From the NCBI GenBank assembly GCA_028819845.1, contig JAPPKS010000031.1:186001-250000 (forward strand): 64,000 nt of DNA, read 5' to 3'. This DNA comes from Candidatus Poribacteria bacterium. GTDB lineage: Bacteria; Poribacteria; WGA-4E; PCPOR2b. Numbering within the stretch: position 1 is the stretch's first letter; each line of letters opens with the position of its first letter. The translations under genes were made by a program, and so were the position numbers. The notes beneath the pieces were generated by a model. That model was not told the origin of the DNA and searched no databases. It worked only from the letters and a program-made list of their open reading frames with translations. Positions 45,370 to 54,608 of the stretch are shown here, one piece after another.

Positions 45370-46990
45370 TTATCGGACAACCGCAAATTCTCCGCTGCGG
45401 TTGACTAATTGCTCCCCGCTTGCCGCTTCCAAAATGTAGATACAAACACTGCTAGTCACACCTTCACCCGCCTGGTTTTCAAAATTCCAAATGAACTTTT
45501 CGTTACTGGAGCCGAACGGTTTACCGGTGACATTTTGTGATTCAACAGTGTGAACAATTTGACCTGCGGCGTCATTCATTTTCAGCGTCACATCCGCTGA
45601 TTTTGATAGGCCGAACCTGATGTTGACTTCGAACTTAGCGGGATTAGGATCGAGGAGCACCTCGGTGGCGAAATCAAATATATCGCTCGTGAAAAAGGTT
45701 TGGCGATGGTACACCGAATGTTTCGCTCGATCGGTAGCCGTAAGCTCCAGGGTATGCTAACCTGCATTTAGGTCGCTTGGCATGTTACATAAACTGTCAG
45801 TGTTTCGCTCATAATGAAATTGGACGGGTCGGCTATCGCCCCGCATTTCGATGTTATCAACACAGAGCTTAGTCTGTAATCACGCCCTCGACCAAAAACC
45901 GACTCTAGGGCACGTCATCGCAATCTCCAGTCTGGAAGGAATAGATAATGGGCGGGTCTTTTTCCGTTAAAAGCACGTAACTGCCAAACTGATGTCCGAC
46001 CGCCTCAAGTGAACCGAATTCATTGGTAGTAGTACCACGCGGAATCCAAGATTCGTCCTGCGGATCCCACCAAAAAGGCACCATACGGCCGAAATTCTCT
46101 GCCACCTCAAAGTCGTTGGTTTGTAAATCTTTCGTCATCGGACGAGTTTGAAAAACCTAAAACAGGACTAGGTCGTGGAAATGGCAAATAAATCCAGAGT
46201 AGCGTATGCCCTTCTTCATATTTGGCTTCGATCGTGTAAACAGGAGGCAGAACTAATAGGCATCGTTGCATCGCATATTGATTCTGTGCTGCGGCAAGAT
46301 TCTGTTCTGATCCACTTTGGCTGCGCAATGTCATCTTAAAATCCGGTTCAACGGTATGTCGAAACAAGACAACATGGGGACCGTCTTCAAAGTAAAGGCG
46401 ATAGAGCGACGGCAAGGGCATTTGTTCACGGATGTATTGTGAAAGTCGTGTAAGCGATAATCCCGAGGGTCTATTCTGGTCGGTGGAATACCCAAAGAGG
46501 GGTATTTCGAAATTGTTTGCTTGAAAATCCGCACCGAATTGCGAGGGCTGCACAACCGCCGAAAGCGAGAACCCGCTTTGCGGAGGCACAATGCGGAATT
46601 CACTGTGATATCGAAACAGGCGATAGTCATTTATTGCGACCGATGCGGTGCCATTTTCGATTCTGTTCGACGGATTGAGGTTGAGTGAGTATCCTAACGA
46701 CGAACCTAATGGTAAGATTTCGGCGGAAGGAACTACGGCAAAGCGTTTATTTGAATCTACGAAAACTTTCAGCACATCTTCCGTGAGATTCGCGGAAATA
46801 GCGGCATGAGGTGGTTGCGTATTGATAAAAAACTCAAAATCAACACTTTCCACCGAATTGCTTTAATTTCAATTCGGTTTTCACCTTCTCGCAACAGAAA
46901 CGGCGATTCAAACCTCCCTTTCTCATCAATGCTTTGTTGAAAGAATATTCCCCATCCACCAAGTCGGTTGTCGCTCAACGCATCAACGAT
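45370..46990 (-). pseudogene. Broken gene of a large secreted protein with FlgD-like C-terminal domain
   Basis: The minus strand here reads as one protein only when several frames are joined. Segments in order are: LGGWGIFFQQSIDEKG near 46940; a 240-residue piece (VDFEFFINTQPPHAAIS ... NSSDDERFTNQRL, 46853-46107); an overlapping frame (NDFEVAENFGRMVPFWWDP, ending at a TAG at 45907-45905); another frame (DNIEMRGDSRPVQFHYE) to an in-frame TAG near 45760 followed by HTLELTATD; and the final 114 residues (DPNPAKFEVNIRFGLSKSAD, ending at 45370). The last part matches the FlgD-like Ig fold at the C-termini of secreted proteins in this kind of genome. At least four disruptions show it is dead, or badly assembled. 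Confidence 0.8.
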
Positions 46991-47204
46991 TTACTTCCAT
47001 TGGAACAAATCGCCGGCTGTCTTGATAATCCGGAACCAAGCGATAGCCGCACACCGAAGCCCAGAATTTCGGGGTTGCGTAAGATGGATGAACACAATTT
47101 AATCCGGTGAGCCAACAAAATGAAACGTGTATTAAGAACCGTCCTGTCCCACTAATTGCGACGAGTGGCTCCTTCCGGTATTCTTGATTTCTGGCTTTCA
47201 CTTT

Positions 47205-47813
47205 TCACATCTGGCGGAAAAGCCCAATTACCTTGCCCAAGACTTGAACCTCAGACACAACAATCGCATCCATATCGGGATTCTCAGGTTTCAAGCTAAT
47301 TTTGTCGCCCTCATAGAAAAATCGTTTTACCGTCGCTTCATCATCAAGCAGAGCCACAACAATGTCCCCTGGGTCCGCAACACTTTGTGATTTCACAACG
47401 ACCAAATCTCCTTCCAAGATTCCTGCATCAATCATACTTGAGCCATTCACCCGGAGGGCGAAGCATGAGTCATCCTTAATCATTTCCTTGGGGACCGGCA
47501 GGCTTCCTTCTAGGTTTTCAGATGCCAAAAGGGGGACTCCAGCAGCTACACGTCCAACAATAGGGACTTCAGCCGCTTGCCGAAGTCCCTTTTTGGACAC
47601 ACCTTCTAAGATTTCGATTGCCCGCGGTTTTCCGCTGGCGCGCTTAATGTACCCTTTCTTCTCGATAGCATTCAGGTAATCGTGAGCAGCCTTTTCAGAA
47701 ATTCCGAATGCTCTCCCGGTCTCGCGAACAGTCGGTGGATACCCGAAATTCTGTAGGTGATACGAAATATATTCTAGGACTGTTTCCTGTTTTTTTGTCA
47801 ACGGTTTACGCAT
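47205..47813 (-). CDS. lexA: LexA repressor
   Basis: This 202-residue LexA represses SOS genes and cleaves itself when RecA-DNA filaments form. The N-terminal winged helix is LTKKQETVLEYISYHL and GYPPTVRETGRAFGISEKAAH. The autocleavage site is VGRVAAGVPLL (between Ala and Gly). The catalytic Ser is in NGSSMIDAGI and the Lys in DEATVKRFF. GDSM, the usual Ser motif, is GSSM here; the nucleophile is kept. AGGAGG lies seven bases upstream of the ATG. A palindrome 32 bases upstream may be its operator. Confidence 0.95.
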   Translation of the reverse strand: MRKPLTKKQETVLEYISYHLQNFGYPPTVRETGRAFGISEKAAHDYLNAIEKKGYIKRASGKPRAIEILEGVSKKGLRQAAEVPIVGRVAAGVPLLASENLEGSLPVPKEMIKDDSCFALRVNGSSMIDAGILEGDLVVVKSQSVADPGDIVVALLDDEATVKRFFYEGDKISLKPENPDMDAIVVSEVQVLGKVIGLFRQM

Positions 47814-47844
47814 GGTGCTTCCTCCTAAAGTTTAGAAAATAAGA

Positions 47845-47863
47845 AGTGTATGGAGCATACACT
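47845..47863 (-). promoter_or_regulatory. Candidate LexA operator upstream of lexA
   Basis: A perfect 8-bp inverted repeat, AGTGTATG-GAG-CATACACT, lies between a TTGACA box (47926-47921, minus strand) and the lexA start. LexA usually represses its own gene, so this is the best operator candidate. It does not match the E. coli or Bacillus SOS boxes, but operator sequences vary strongly between phyla. Confidence 0.5.
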
Positions 47864-48197
47864 CAACATGTTTGAAACGATATCTAGGCACCCTTTAATT
47901 CAACTATACACAGGTTAAGATGTCAAGGAAAAACCGCATAAATGGCAGTGCGTTATTTTTTAAACCCCTACAATGCGGGTAAATTAGCCATTGGATACGT
48001 TTCGCAATAGGGGTTTCACTGACGCCACAGACCTCTTCAGCTAAAAATTAACCGGCCAAGAAATCTTAAAACTGAGTCTCTTCATAGGTTATGAAACAAT
48101 CGCATTCTTATAAAACGACTGAATTTATCGGTGAGGAGACCGAATGTCAGCGTGCACAGTTTCGCCGTTTGTTTAATCCACCCAATTCAGTTTTCAC
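47864..48197 (-). other. Gene-free spacer between lexA and the P-type ATPase gene
   Basis: It holds a TTGACA -35-like box at 47921-47926 serving lexA, and otherwise nothing I can recognise. A plus-strand ORF here runs into the ATPase gene and looks like a shadow. Confidence 0.45.
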
Positions 48198-50936
48198 TTA
48201 CGGGTGTCGGTGCTGCACAAAACTCACGGGAATGAGTATCAGAAGAGCGGGGATTATCACCCATTTCCATTCTGTAAAGAGCGGTTCTATCCCCAGGATT
48301 GGATGTGCGTAAGGGAGATAGACAATAAACACGTGTAAACCCATGCACGCCAGAATAGTAATTAAAAGGGGCACATTCGCAATGACTCTTTTGAGAAGGG
48401 ATTGCCAAGGATGTCGATGGCATTGAAAGGTTGCGGCCAATTGTGTGAAGATTAAAATGGAACATGCGACTGTTTGCGCTTGAATCTGACCCGAAGATTG
48501 CAGCGTCGCCACAAACCCGACAATTGTCATGAGTGCAATCCAAAGGCCGCGAACTAGGATATCAAAGCGATAGTCTTTTGAAAGGAAGGGTGAAACATTA
48601 TGGCTTCGGTTGTGCTTCAGTTGACCTTGTATTCGATCTTGGCCGAGCGCAATTAGCGGAAATAAATTGACGAGTAAGTGGATCCAGATGATATGATGCA
48701 GAGTAAGCGGCATTGGGAATTCGCGCCACAACTGGAGGCCGGATCCGAGCTGAAGGATGAGTCCAATGAAAAGCGTGGTCATCTGCGCTAGCGTACACGT
48801 CAACAACCAACGCATAGAATTCTTAAGATTACTGTGAGCTTCACGCGCGTGAAGCAGCAGATCGGCAATGAAACGAAACCCGTCCTTAAGTATTAAACAA
48901 CCCGCGTTATGTTGGATTACGGGCGACGCACATGACGCAGATGCAATACTGACATCAGCCGCTTCCATTGCCCTTGTATCGGTAGGTGCTTGTCCGCAAA
49001 AACCGACCGAATGATTGTTGTGTTTGAGTTTTTCTACCAGCTTAAGTTTTTGTTCCGCAGATGGGCTGCAATATACAAGTAGCCGATTGGCAATCGAATC
49101 GTAATGCTCTTCGCTAAATTGGTCTAGATTTGAGCGGGATACAACAGCATTTCCATCCTGGATAATTCCAAATTCTCGCGCAACATCTGTCGAATTTTCC
49201 TTGTCTTTGTGGGTAATCAGCACTACTTTAACACCTGCACCTAAGCAGAACTCAACACTCTCTTTAGAACCTTCATATTCCTGCTGTGAAAAGGCGACTA
49301 ATCCCAAAAAAGTTAAGTTTCGACCTATTTCGTCTTGCGGCGGAAGGGAATTGCGACTTCGATAGGCGACGCCAAATACTTGGGCTCTGTTATCCGACAA
49401 ATATTGAGCAGCTAGTCGAATCATCTGTTTTTGGTCAAAACTTATGCGATCCATGGATTCGCCAATTTGCATTCGTTGAGCGCCCTGTATTATAGCGTCG
49501 GGGTGACCAAACATAATATTCAAAAACCTGTTTTCTTGCGTTTCCAAAACAACTGCGTCAAAGGGCGGGCCTGCTGTTTCCGTTATTTCAGCGACTTTCG
49601 TTAAAGCTGCATCATAATGCTCTAAATCCAATCCGATTTGGTCCGCCAGCTTAATCAGTGCTTCAGCGACAACATCTTCCGACGGGTTTTGATTGATTAA
49701 GTCGCGGCGTTTGCCATGAGTCTTGCAAAGTGTCGCTAACAATATCAACAGTTGAAAACCAGGCGAGATTGCGCCATTCGGTGGCAGAGACGCATCTAAT
49801 GTCTCGTCCGTCTCTTGTGGCACAGTCTCAGCATTCTTTAACCTATCTTCCCACGATTCTCTGTCGATGAGTTCTTCATCAATAAAAACACGAGACGTGG
49901 ACATTTGCTCTTTCGTGAAATTACCAATCTCATTGACGCATACGGCTGTTATGCTGCTTAGCCGCTCAAGATTTACCACATCGCGAATACCAATGCCCTT
50001 TTTGAACAGTTTGTGAGCATTTCCTGCCAGAGTTGCCCGACACGTTGAAACCACCCCGTCGGGAATGGAAGCGAGTACAAACCCTAATCCAAGAAAAAGC
50101 AATGATTGCCAATTTTCCTCAAAACTTTTGCGTTGAAAGTACCAAGTCGCCAAGACCGCAACCCCTCCTAATATCAGGCCGGTAATCTTAAATCGATTAT
50201 AAACCGAGTCCATCTGAATCTCTGCTTCCGACTCCAAATTAAGCTCGGTAGGGGCACTGCGGTACGGTTGGTTGATTTCTAATTCTTCGCCTGTTCCGAC
50301 GACTATGGCGCGTCCCTCGCCTTGTAACACATACGTGCCCGCAAAAACCATGTTAGCCTGTTTTTCAGGCGGTACGGTCCTATCGGGCATGTCATCGGTT
50401 GTTTTTTGCGTTGACATCGACATGCCGAATAGCGGAGTTTCATCAACAACCAGATCGTCCGCGTCAACTATTCGCGCGTCCGCGGAGATGAAACTCCCTT
50501 CAGCCAAGACAAGCAAATCTCCCGGCACAACCGATTCGGGTGTGACATTTTCAAGTCGTGCATCTCGAATGACCGAGACCGTAATTTTTAGACTGCGCTT
50601 AATTGATCGGCGATGCGAGCGGGATTTGCTATCTTGGAAAAACTGCCACAGCAAGTGCAAGAAGAGAACACCAAAAACTGCGATCGCCTTTAGAAGAGAG
50701 TGGTTGGGATAGGTATGGATGATTCCAACGATGACTAAAATAACAACTGTCACGCTAGTCAGTTGCCTTGCGAAGAAGGAAAGGATAGGCCTTTCATGGG
50801 ATGGTAGAATTTCGTTGTCGCCGTATTCACGTCGCCGTGCACTTGCTTCATCAGCGCTCAACCCACGCTCAAGATCGGTATTAAACTCGTGTAGAATATA
50901 TGGAATTTTCTGGGTGTACCAATTTGATGTGTTCAT
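48198..50936 (-). CDS. P-type cation ATPase homologue lacking the catalytic motifs (pseudoenzyme)
   Basis: The protein has 912 residues from ATG 50936 (MNTSNWYTQK); a GTG at 50981 in the same frame adds 15 codons, and neither has a clear SD. The architecture is that of a P2-type cation ATPase: N-terminal cation-ATPase segment (GLSADEASARRREYGDNEI), paired helices, actuator domain, M4 helix, P and N domains and a C-terminal helix bundle. The catalytic motifs are altered. DKTGTLT is NEIGNFT, so the phosphorylated Asp is Asn (codon 49932-49934). TGES is FGMS. KGAPE is FGHPD. TGD is THK. GDGVND is GQAPTD. PEGLP in M4 is PDGVV. The frame has no stop or shift. A transport cycle driven by ATP is not expected; a scaffold, sensor or regulator is possible. 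Confidence 0.88.
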   Translation of the reverse strand: MNTSNWYTQKIPYILHEFNTDLERGLSADEASARRREYGDNEILPSHERPILSFFARQLTSVTVVILVIVGIIHTYPNHSLLKAIAVFGVLFLHLLWQFFQDSKSRSHRRSIKRSLKITVSVIRDARLENVTPESVVPGDLLVLAEGSFISADARIVDADDLVVDETPLFGMSMSTQKTTDDMPDRTVPPEKQANMVFAGTYVLQGEGRAIVVGTGEELEINQPYRSAPTELNLESEAEIQMDSVYNRFKITGLILGGVAVLATWYFQRKSFEENWQSLLFLGLGFVLASIPDGVVSTCRATLAGNAHKLFKKGIGIRDVVNLERLSSITAVCVNEIGNFTKEQMSTSRVFIDEELIDRESWEDRLKNAETVPQETDETLDASLPPNGAISPGFQLLILLATLCKTHGKRRDLINQNPSEDVVAEALIKLADQIGLDLEHYDAALTKVAEITETAGPPFDAVVLETQENRFLNIMFGHPDAIIQGAQRMQIGESMDRISFDQKQMIRLAAQYLSDNRAQVFGVAYRSRNSLPPQDEIGRNLTFLGLVAFSQQEYEGSKESVEFCLGAGVKVVLITHKDKENSTDVAREFGIIQDGNAVVSRSNLDQFSEEHYDSIANRLLVYCSPSAEQKLKLVEKLKHNNHSVGFCGQAPTDTRAMEAADVSIASASCASPVIQHNAGCLILKDGFRFIADLLLHAREAHSNLKNSMRWLLTCTLAQMTTLFIGLILQLGSGLQLWREFPMPLTLHHIIWIHLLVNLFPLIALGQDRIQGQLKHNRSHNVSPFLSKDYRFDILVRGLWIALMTIVGFVATLQSSGQIQAQTVACSILIFTQLAATFQCHRHPWQSLLKRVIANVPLLITILACMGLHVFIVYLPYAHPILGIEPLFTEWKWVIIPALLILIPVSFVQHRHP

Positions 50937-51113
50937 TTTTTTTGAAGAGGTTTGCGCGGAGCGGCATAAAGAAAAGTACACGAATCCGCTGTTCGATGTC
51001 CGTAAGTTCTATTTCGACGTGATACGTGGAATAAATGCAAGTAAACGAATTACATCGTTAAGACACATTGGCTTATAGCTTCATCTCATTCCACTATTCA
51101 CGCACGAATTTGT

Positions 51114-52025
51114 TTATTCTCCTATATCCACGGTTGCGCCGGTAGAATCAATTGATAGAATCTTAACGTTGCAGGACACACCGTGCATTGCAAAAGCTTG
51201 ATTCATTTGATTGGCGATATTTTGCTCTTCCTTAATGCAATAAGCGGCAACACTTGGCCCCGCGCCGCTGAGCGCAATCCCTAATGCACCTGCTCTCATA
51301 GCGGCTTCAGCAACGTCGTCAAATCCTGGTATGAGCGATTTCCGATAAGGTTGATGCAACCGGTCACGCATCGCGAACGGCAACAATTCTAGGTTGCCAG
51401 TTGCGAATGCAGCGACGAGTAACGAGCTGCTACTTACGTTGTGGACGGCGTCGCAAAATTTTACAGTGTCCGGCAAGACACCGCGTGCCCGTTCTGTCGG
51501 CATCTGGAAATCTGGTATGGCTATGGCAACGGAAAGATTGGGATGACAATCCAATTTGACGGTGTGTACTCGCCCGTCAAGTGTGAGTGATACTACCAAC
51601 CCTCCTAGAAGAGAAGCGGCAACATTATCTGGATGCCCTTCAAGTGCTGTTGCGAAATTGAGTAGTTGGTCTCGCGAAAATGGATCGCCGCAAAGCGCGT
51701 TAGCTGTCAATAAACCGCCGAGAATAGCCGTGCCGCTCCCACCTAACCCTCGAATCGCTGGGATGCCATTCTCTATACGTAATCTGAGTCCTCTGGGTTG
51801 GTAGCAGGTTTTTTCGAAAACCACATTTGCGGCGCGATAGGCTACGTTATCAACATCTTTGGAAATAATTTGCGAATCAATCCCGCTAACGAGAATTTCA
51901 ATGCCAGAATTAATCTCCTCGAGTTCAACCGTACTATAAAGTCGGAGGGCCAACCCGAGCACATCAAAACCAGGCCCCAAATTGGTAGTGCTTGCAGGGA
52001 TCCGGGCGATTGATTTGCGCGGCAT
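51114..52025 (-). CDS. thrB: Homoserine kinase
   Basis: This 303-residue GHMP kinase phosphorylates L-homoserine in threonine synthesis. The N-terminal motif is ARIPASTTNLGPGFDVLGLAL, typical of ThrB. Motif 2, the ATP loop, is GIPAIRGLGGSGTAI where GLGSSAA/GLGSSG is usual. Motif 3 is LSGAGPSVAAYC. It lies nine bases after the aminotransferase gene on the same strand and may be co-transcribed with it for amino-acid synthesis. Thr synthase and homoserine dehydrogenase genes are not in view. Confidence 0.93.
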   Translation of the reverse strand: MPRKSIARIPASTTNLGPGFDVLGLALRLYSTVELEEINSGIEILVSGIDSQIISKDVDNVAYRAANVVFEKTCYQPRGLRLRIENGIPAIRGLGGSGTAILGGLLTANALCGDPFSRDQLLNFATALEGHPDNVAASLLGGLVVSLTLDGRVHTVKLDCHPNLSVAIAIPDFQMPTERARGVLPDTVKFCDAVHNVSSSSLLVAAFATGNLELLPFAMRDRLHQPYRKSLIPGFDDVAEAAMRAGALGIALSGAGPSVAAYCIKEEQNIANQMNQAFAMHGVSCNVKILSIDSTGATVDIGE

Positions 52026-52033
52026 AAATTTTC

Positions 52034-53203
52034 CTAGTTATTGATGCGTGAAATTGCCGCGTCCATGCGGACTAATGCTTCACTGATATTTTCTAAGGAA
52101 TTTGCATACGAAAGTCTGATGTATCCGTCGCCGAATTTGCCAAACCCGGTACCAGACAATACGGCAACGCCCGCTTCTTCAAGCAGATAATCCTCTAACG
52201 CTTCGCACGACATTGGAACTTGCGAGACATTAGCAAAAACGTAAAAGGCGCCAAGCGGTGTGATACAACTGATACCATCAATGGAATTTAAACCTTCGAC
52301 AATCAAATTACGCCGCTGCCTGAACTCGGTTACCATTTGAATAACGAAATCTTGCGGCCCCTTTAAGGCTTCAATTCCAGCTATCTGTGTGAACGAACAG
52401 GTACAAGAATTGGAGTTAATCATCAATTGCGTAATTTTATCCGCCATCGGTTTGGGTGAAATTCCGTATCCCAACCGCCATCCTGTCATCGCATAGGTTT
52501 TAGAATGACCTTCAATAAGAATTGTCCGCTCCTTCATCTCAGGAAGGCTGATTATACTTTCATGGACACCTTCATAAAGAATGCGCGAATAAACCTCATC
52601 TGTTAATACATAAAAATCGTACTTAATCGCTAATTCCGCGATGGCTTCGAGATCAGATTTTTCCAAAATACCACCCGTTGGATTTTGGGGCGAATTGATG
52701 ATGAGAAGCCGTGTCCGATCCGAGATTGCTGAGGCAAGATCTTCAATTCGGAAGCGGAAGCCAACGTCTTCACGCAGCGGCAGCGGAACCGGCGTGCCTC
52801 CGACAAAGTTTATGACCGATTCGTAAACTGGAAAGCCGGGGTCGGGATAGATGACTTCACTTCCTGGTTCGGCGAGTGCGAAAATAGTAAAAAAGATAAT
52901 GGGTTTGGCGCCGGGAGTAACTGCGACTTCTTCAGGATGGACTATGACCCCTCTGGTTTCTGAGATATGTTCCGCGGCGACTTCGCGAAACTCAACTAAT
53001 CCCGCGGAGGGACCGTATCCGGTGTATCCATCCTTCATCGCCTTATACCCCGCTTCGCAGATGTTCATCGGGGTATTGAAATCCGGTTGCCCAATTTCGA
53101 GATGTATGATATTCCGGCCTTTTGCCTCTAAGCCTTTTGCTTTTGCCAACACTTCGAAGGCGGATTCAGTTCCTAGCCGACGCATTCGCTGCGCAAATCT
53201 CAT
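52034..53203 (-). CDS. Class I/II pyridoxal-phosphate aminotransferase (aspartate aminotransferase-like)
   Basis: This 389-residue fold-type I aminotransferase has the opening LGTESAFEVLAKAKGLEAKG and IIHLEIGQPDFNTP, NSPQNPTGGILEKSDLEAI, YDFYVLTDEVYSR, and the PLP lysine in EGHSKTYAMTGWRLGYG. The C-terminal region has the substrate Arg in GDGYIRLSYANS. It most resembles aspartate or aromatic aminotransferases; the exact amino acid is not certain. The gene lies nine bases upstream of thrB. Confidence 0.92.
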   Translation of the reverse strand: MRFAQRMRRLGTESAFEVLAKAKGLEAKGRNIIHLEIGQPDFNTPMNICEAGYKAMKDGYTGYGPSAGLVEFREVAAEHISETRGVIVHPEEVAVTPGAKPIIFFTIFALAEPGSEVIYPDPGFPVYESVINFVGGTPVPLPLREDVGFRFRIEDLASAISDRTRLLIINSPQNPTGGILEKSDLEAIAELAIKYDFYVLTDEVYSRILYEGVHESIISLPEMKERTILIEGHSKTYAMTGWRLGYGISPKPMADKITQLMINSNSCTCSFTQIAGIEALKGPQDFVIQMVTEFRQRRNLIVEGLNSIDGISCITPLGAFYVFANVSQVPMSCEALEDYLLEEAGVAVLSGTGFGKFGDGYIRLSYANSLENISEALVRMDAAISRINN

Positions 53204-53245
53204 TCAGATTACCTTTCACCTAATCGATCCAATAAAACTACGGCG

Positions 53246-54283
53246 TTATTCAGAATATTTCATTACGAAACCGTTGTTACCGGTAATCCAAATGTGGTTC
53301 GCGTCCAGAATAAACAGGTCGTTGACTGGAATTTTACTAATCATCGTCCCTTCAATGCTCTGGTTTTCCCACGTTTTGCCGCCATCGATTGTATGAATTA
53401 CGATGTTGATTCCCATATCGCCCCCAACTGCCCAACCCATCTTTTTGTCGACAAACTGCACGCTAGAGAGCGTTTCCTGCGTATTACTCGATTGAATTTT
53501 CCATCTATCGCCGCCATTTGTAGTGTGCAGCACAACGCCGCCTTCACCTACCGCCCAGCCGGTTGAGGCATCTATAAAAAATATATCTTTAAGGGTATCT
53601 TCGACATTTGTGGGTTGATCTGCCCAGGTTTTTCCACCATCCGTGGTTTTTTTAACGATCCCGTTTTGAACGCCGGCTTGCGGATTCACAAAAACACCCG
53701 CTATCCACCCGGTAGATTCGTCAATAAATTGCACGCAGTTGAACAATCCCTCTGGCTCCTCTCCAATTCGTGTGGGAAGTACGCCCCCTTGTAGGATATT
53801 CCATATTTTGCCTCCGTTAGTTGTTTGTAAGATGGTTTCTCCCATGCCCACCGCGTAACCGAATTCTTCGCTTACAAAGTGAATATCATACAACCAGTTG
53901 TCGACTTTACTAGTTTGGATATCCCATTGTTTGCCGCCGTTTGATGTCCCGACAATCATCCCATTCGCCCCTACAGCCCAACCGTGCTTCTTGTCATAGA
54001 AAAAAACATTCGAGAGAATCTGATTGACGGCAATCTCCGCTTTTTCCCATGTCTTCCCGCCGTTCGTCGTACGACCGATATAACCCGGATTCTCCATTTC
54101 CAAAGCTGAAACCCCGGCGACCCATCCTTCCCTCGCACTCACAAATATAATCGCATTATAATCTCGAATATCCTCATTATCCTGTTCCTGTAGAGCAAAC
54201 CATTGTCCGTCGCCGTAAAGCGTGGTTGTCATGACCATTGATGCAAGCAAAAACGTTGTCAGAAACGCTGTCTTGATGTACAT
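53246..54283 (-). CDS. Exported Ycf48/BNR-repeat beta-propeller protein
   Basis: This 345-residue protein has a signal peptide (MYIKTAFLTTFLLASMVMTT, cleaved near LYGDGQW). It is made of repeats with GWAVGANGMIV, TTNGGKTW, GYAVGMGETIL and GWAVGEGGVVL, the pattern of Ycf48-like/BNR propellers, about six blades. In cyanobacteria Ycf48 helps photosystem II assembly, but relatives in other bacteria are of unknown role; nothing photosynthetic is seen here. It is the first gene before the aminotransferase, separated by 42 bases. Confidence 0.87.
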   Translation of the reverse strand: MYIKTAFLTTFLLASMVMTTTLYGDGQWFALQEQDNEDIRDYNAIIFVSAREGWVAGVSALEMENPGYIGRTTNGGKTWEKAEIAVNQILSNVFFYDKKHGWAVGANGMIVGTSNGGKQWDIQTSKVDNWLYDIHFVSEEFGYAVGMGETILQTTNGGKIWNILQGGVLPTRIGEEPEGLFNCVQFIDESTGWIAGVFVNPQAGVQNGIVKKTTDGGKTWADQPTNVEDTLKDIFFIDASTGWAVGEGGVVLHTTNGGDRWKIQSSNTQETLSSVQFVDKKMGWAVGGDMGINIVIHTIDGGKTWENQSIEGTMISKIPVNDLFILDANHIWITGNNGFVMKYSE

Positions 54284-54608
54284 TTTTTAGTTGACTCCTT
54301 TCAAAATTTAGCGTAGTATAGCACCCATCGCGGTTGCTGTCAAGCACAAACAAACCTTGATCTATGCGAAGCATATTTCCCAAGGGAGCGTTGCGTCATT
54401 TTAGGCAAATTCCAATTATTGTCAAGAAAATTATTCAAAGTTCCGTTTTTGTTTGCACCGGTGTATACAGCCCATGATTTCAGCTTCGGTTTGATGGCAG
54501 TCCAAGGCTATTCGCTGTATAGGTTATTGAGGTTTAATATCGGGAAACCAGCGGTGTGCACGCATTGTAATAGTGGGATTCAATGACATTCGTAAGGAGG
54601 TAGGATAC
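54284..54608. other. Divergent spacer between the Ycf48-like and PhyH genes
   Basis: These 325 bases sit between two divergent genes. Apart from the PhyH ribosome-binding site (AAGGAGGT at about 54594-54601) I see no RNA gene or clear promoter. Confidence 0.4.

Noticed and set aside
13401-45760. In-frame TAG codons in two genes, suggesting amber recoding
   Set aside because: Intact genes such as mutS end at TAG, and the affected genes lie among other broken ones or also carry frameshifts. Nonsense mutation is simpler.
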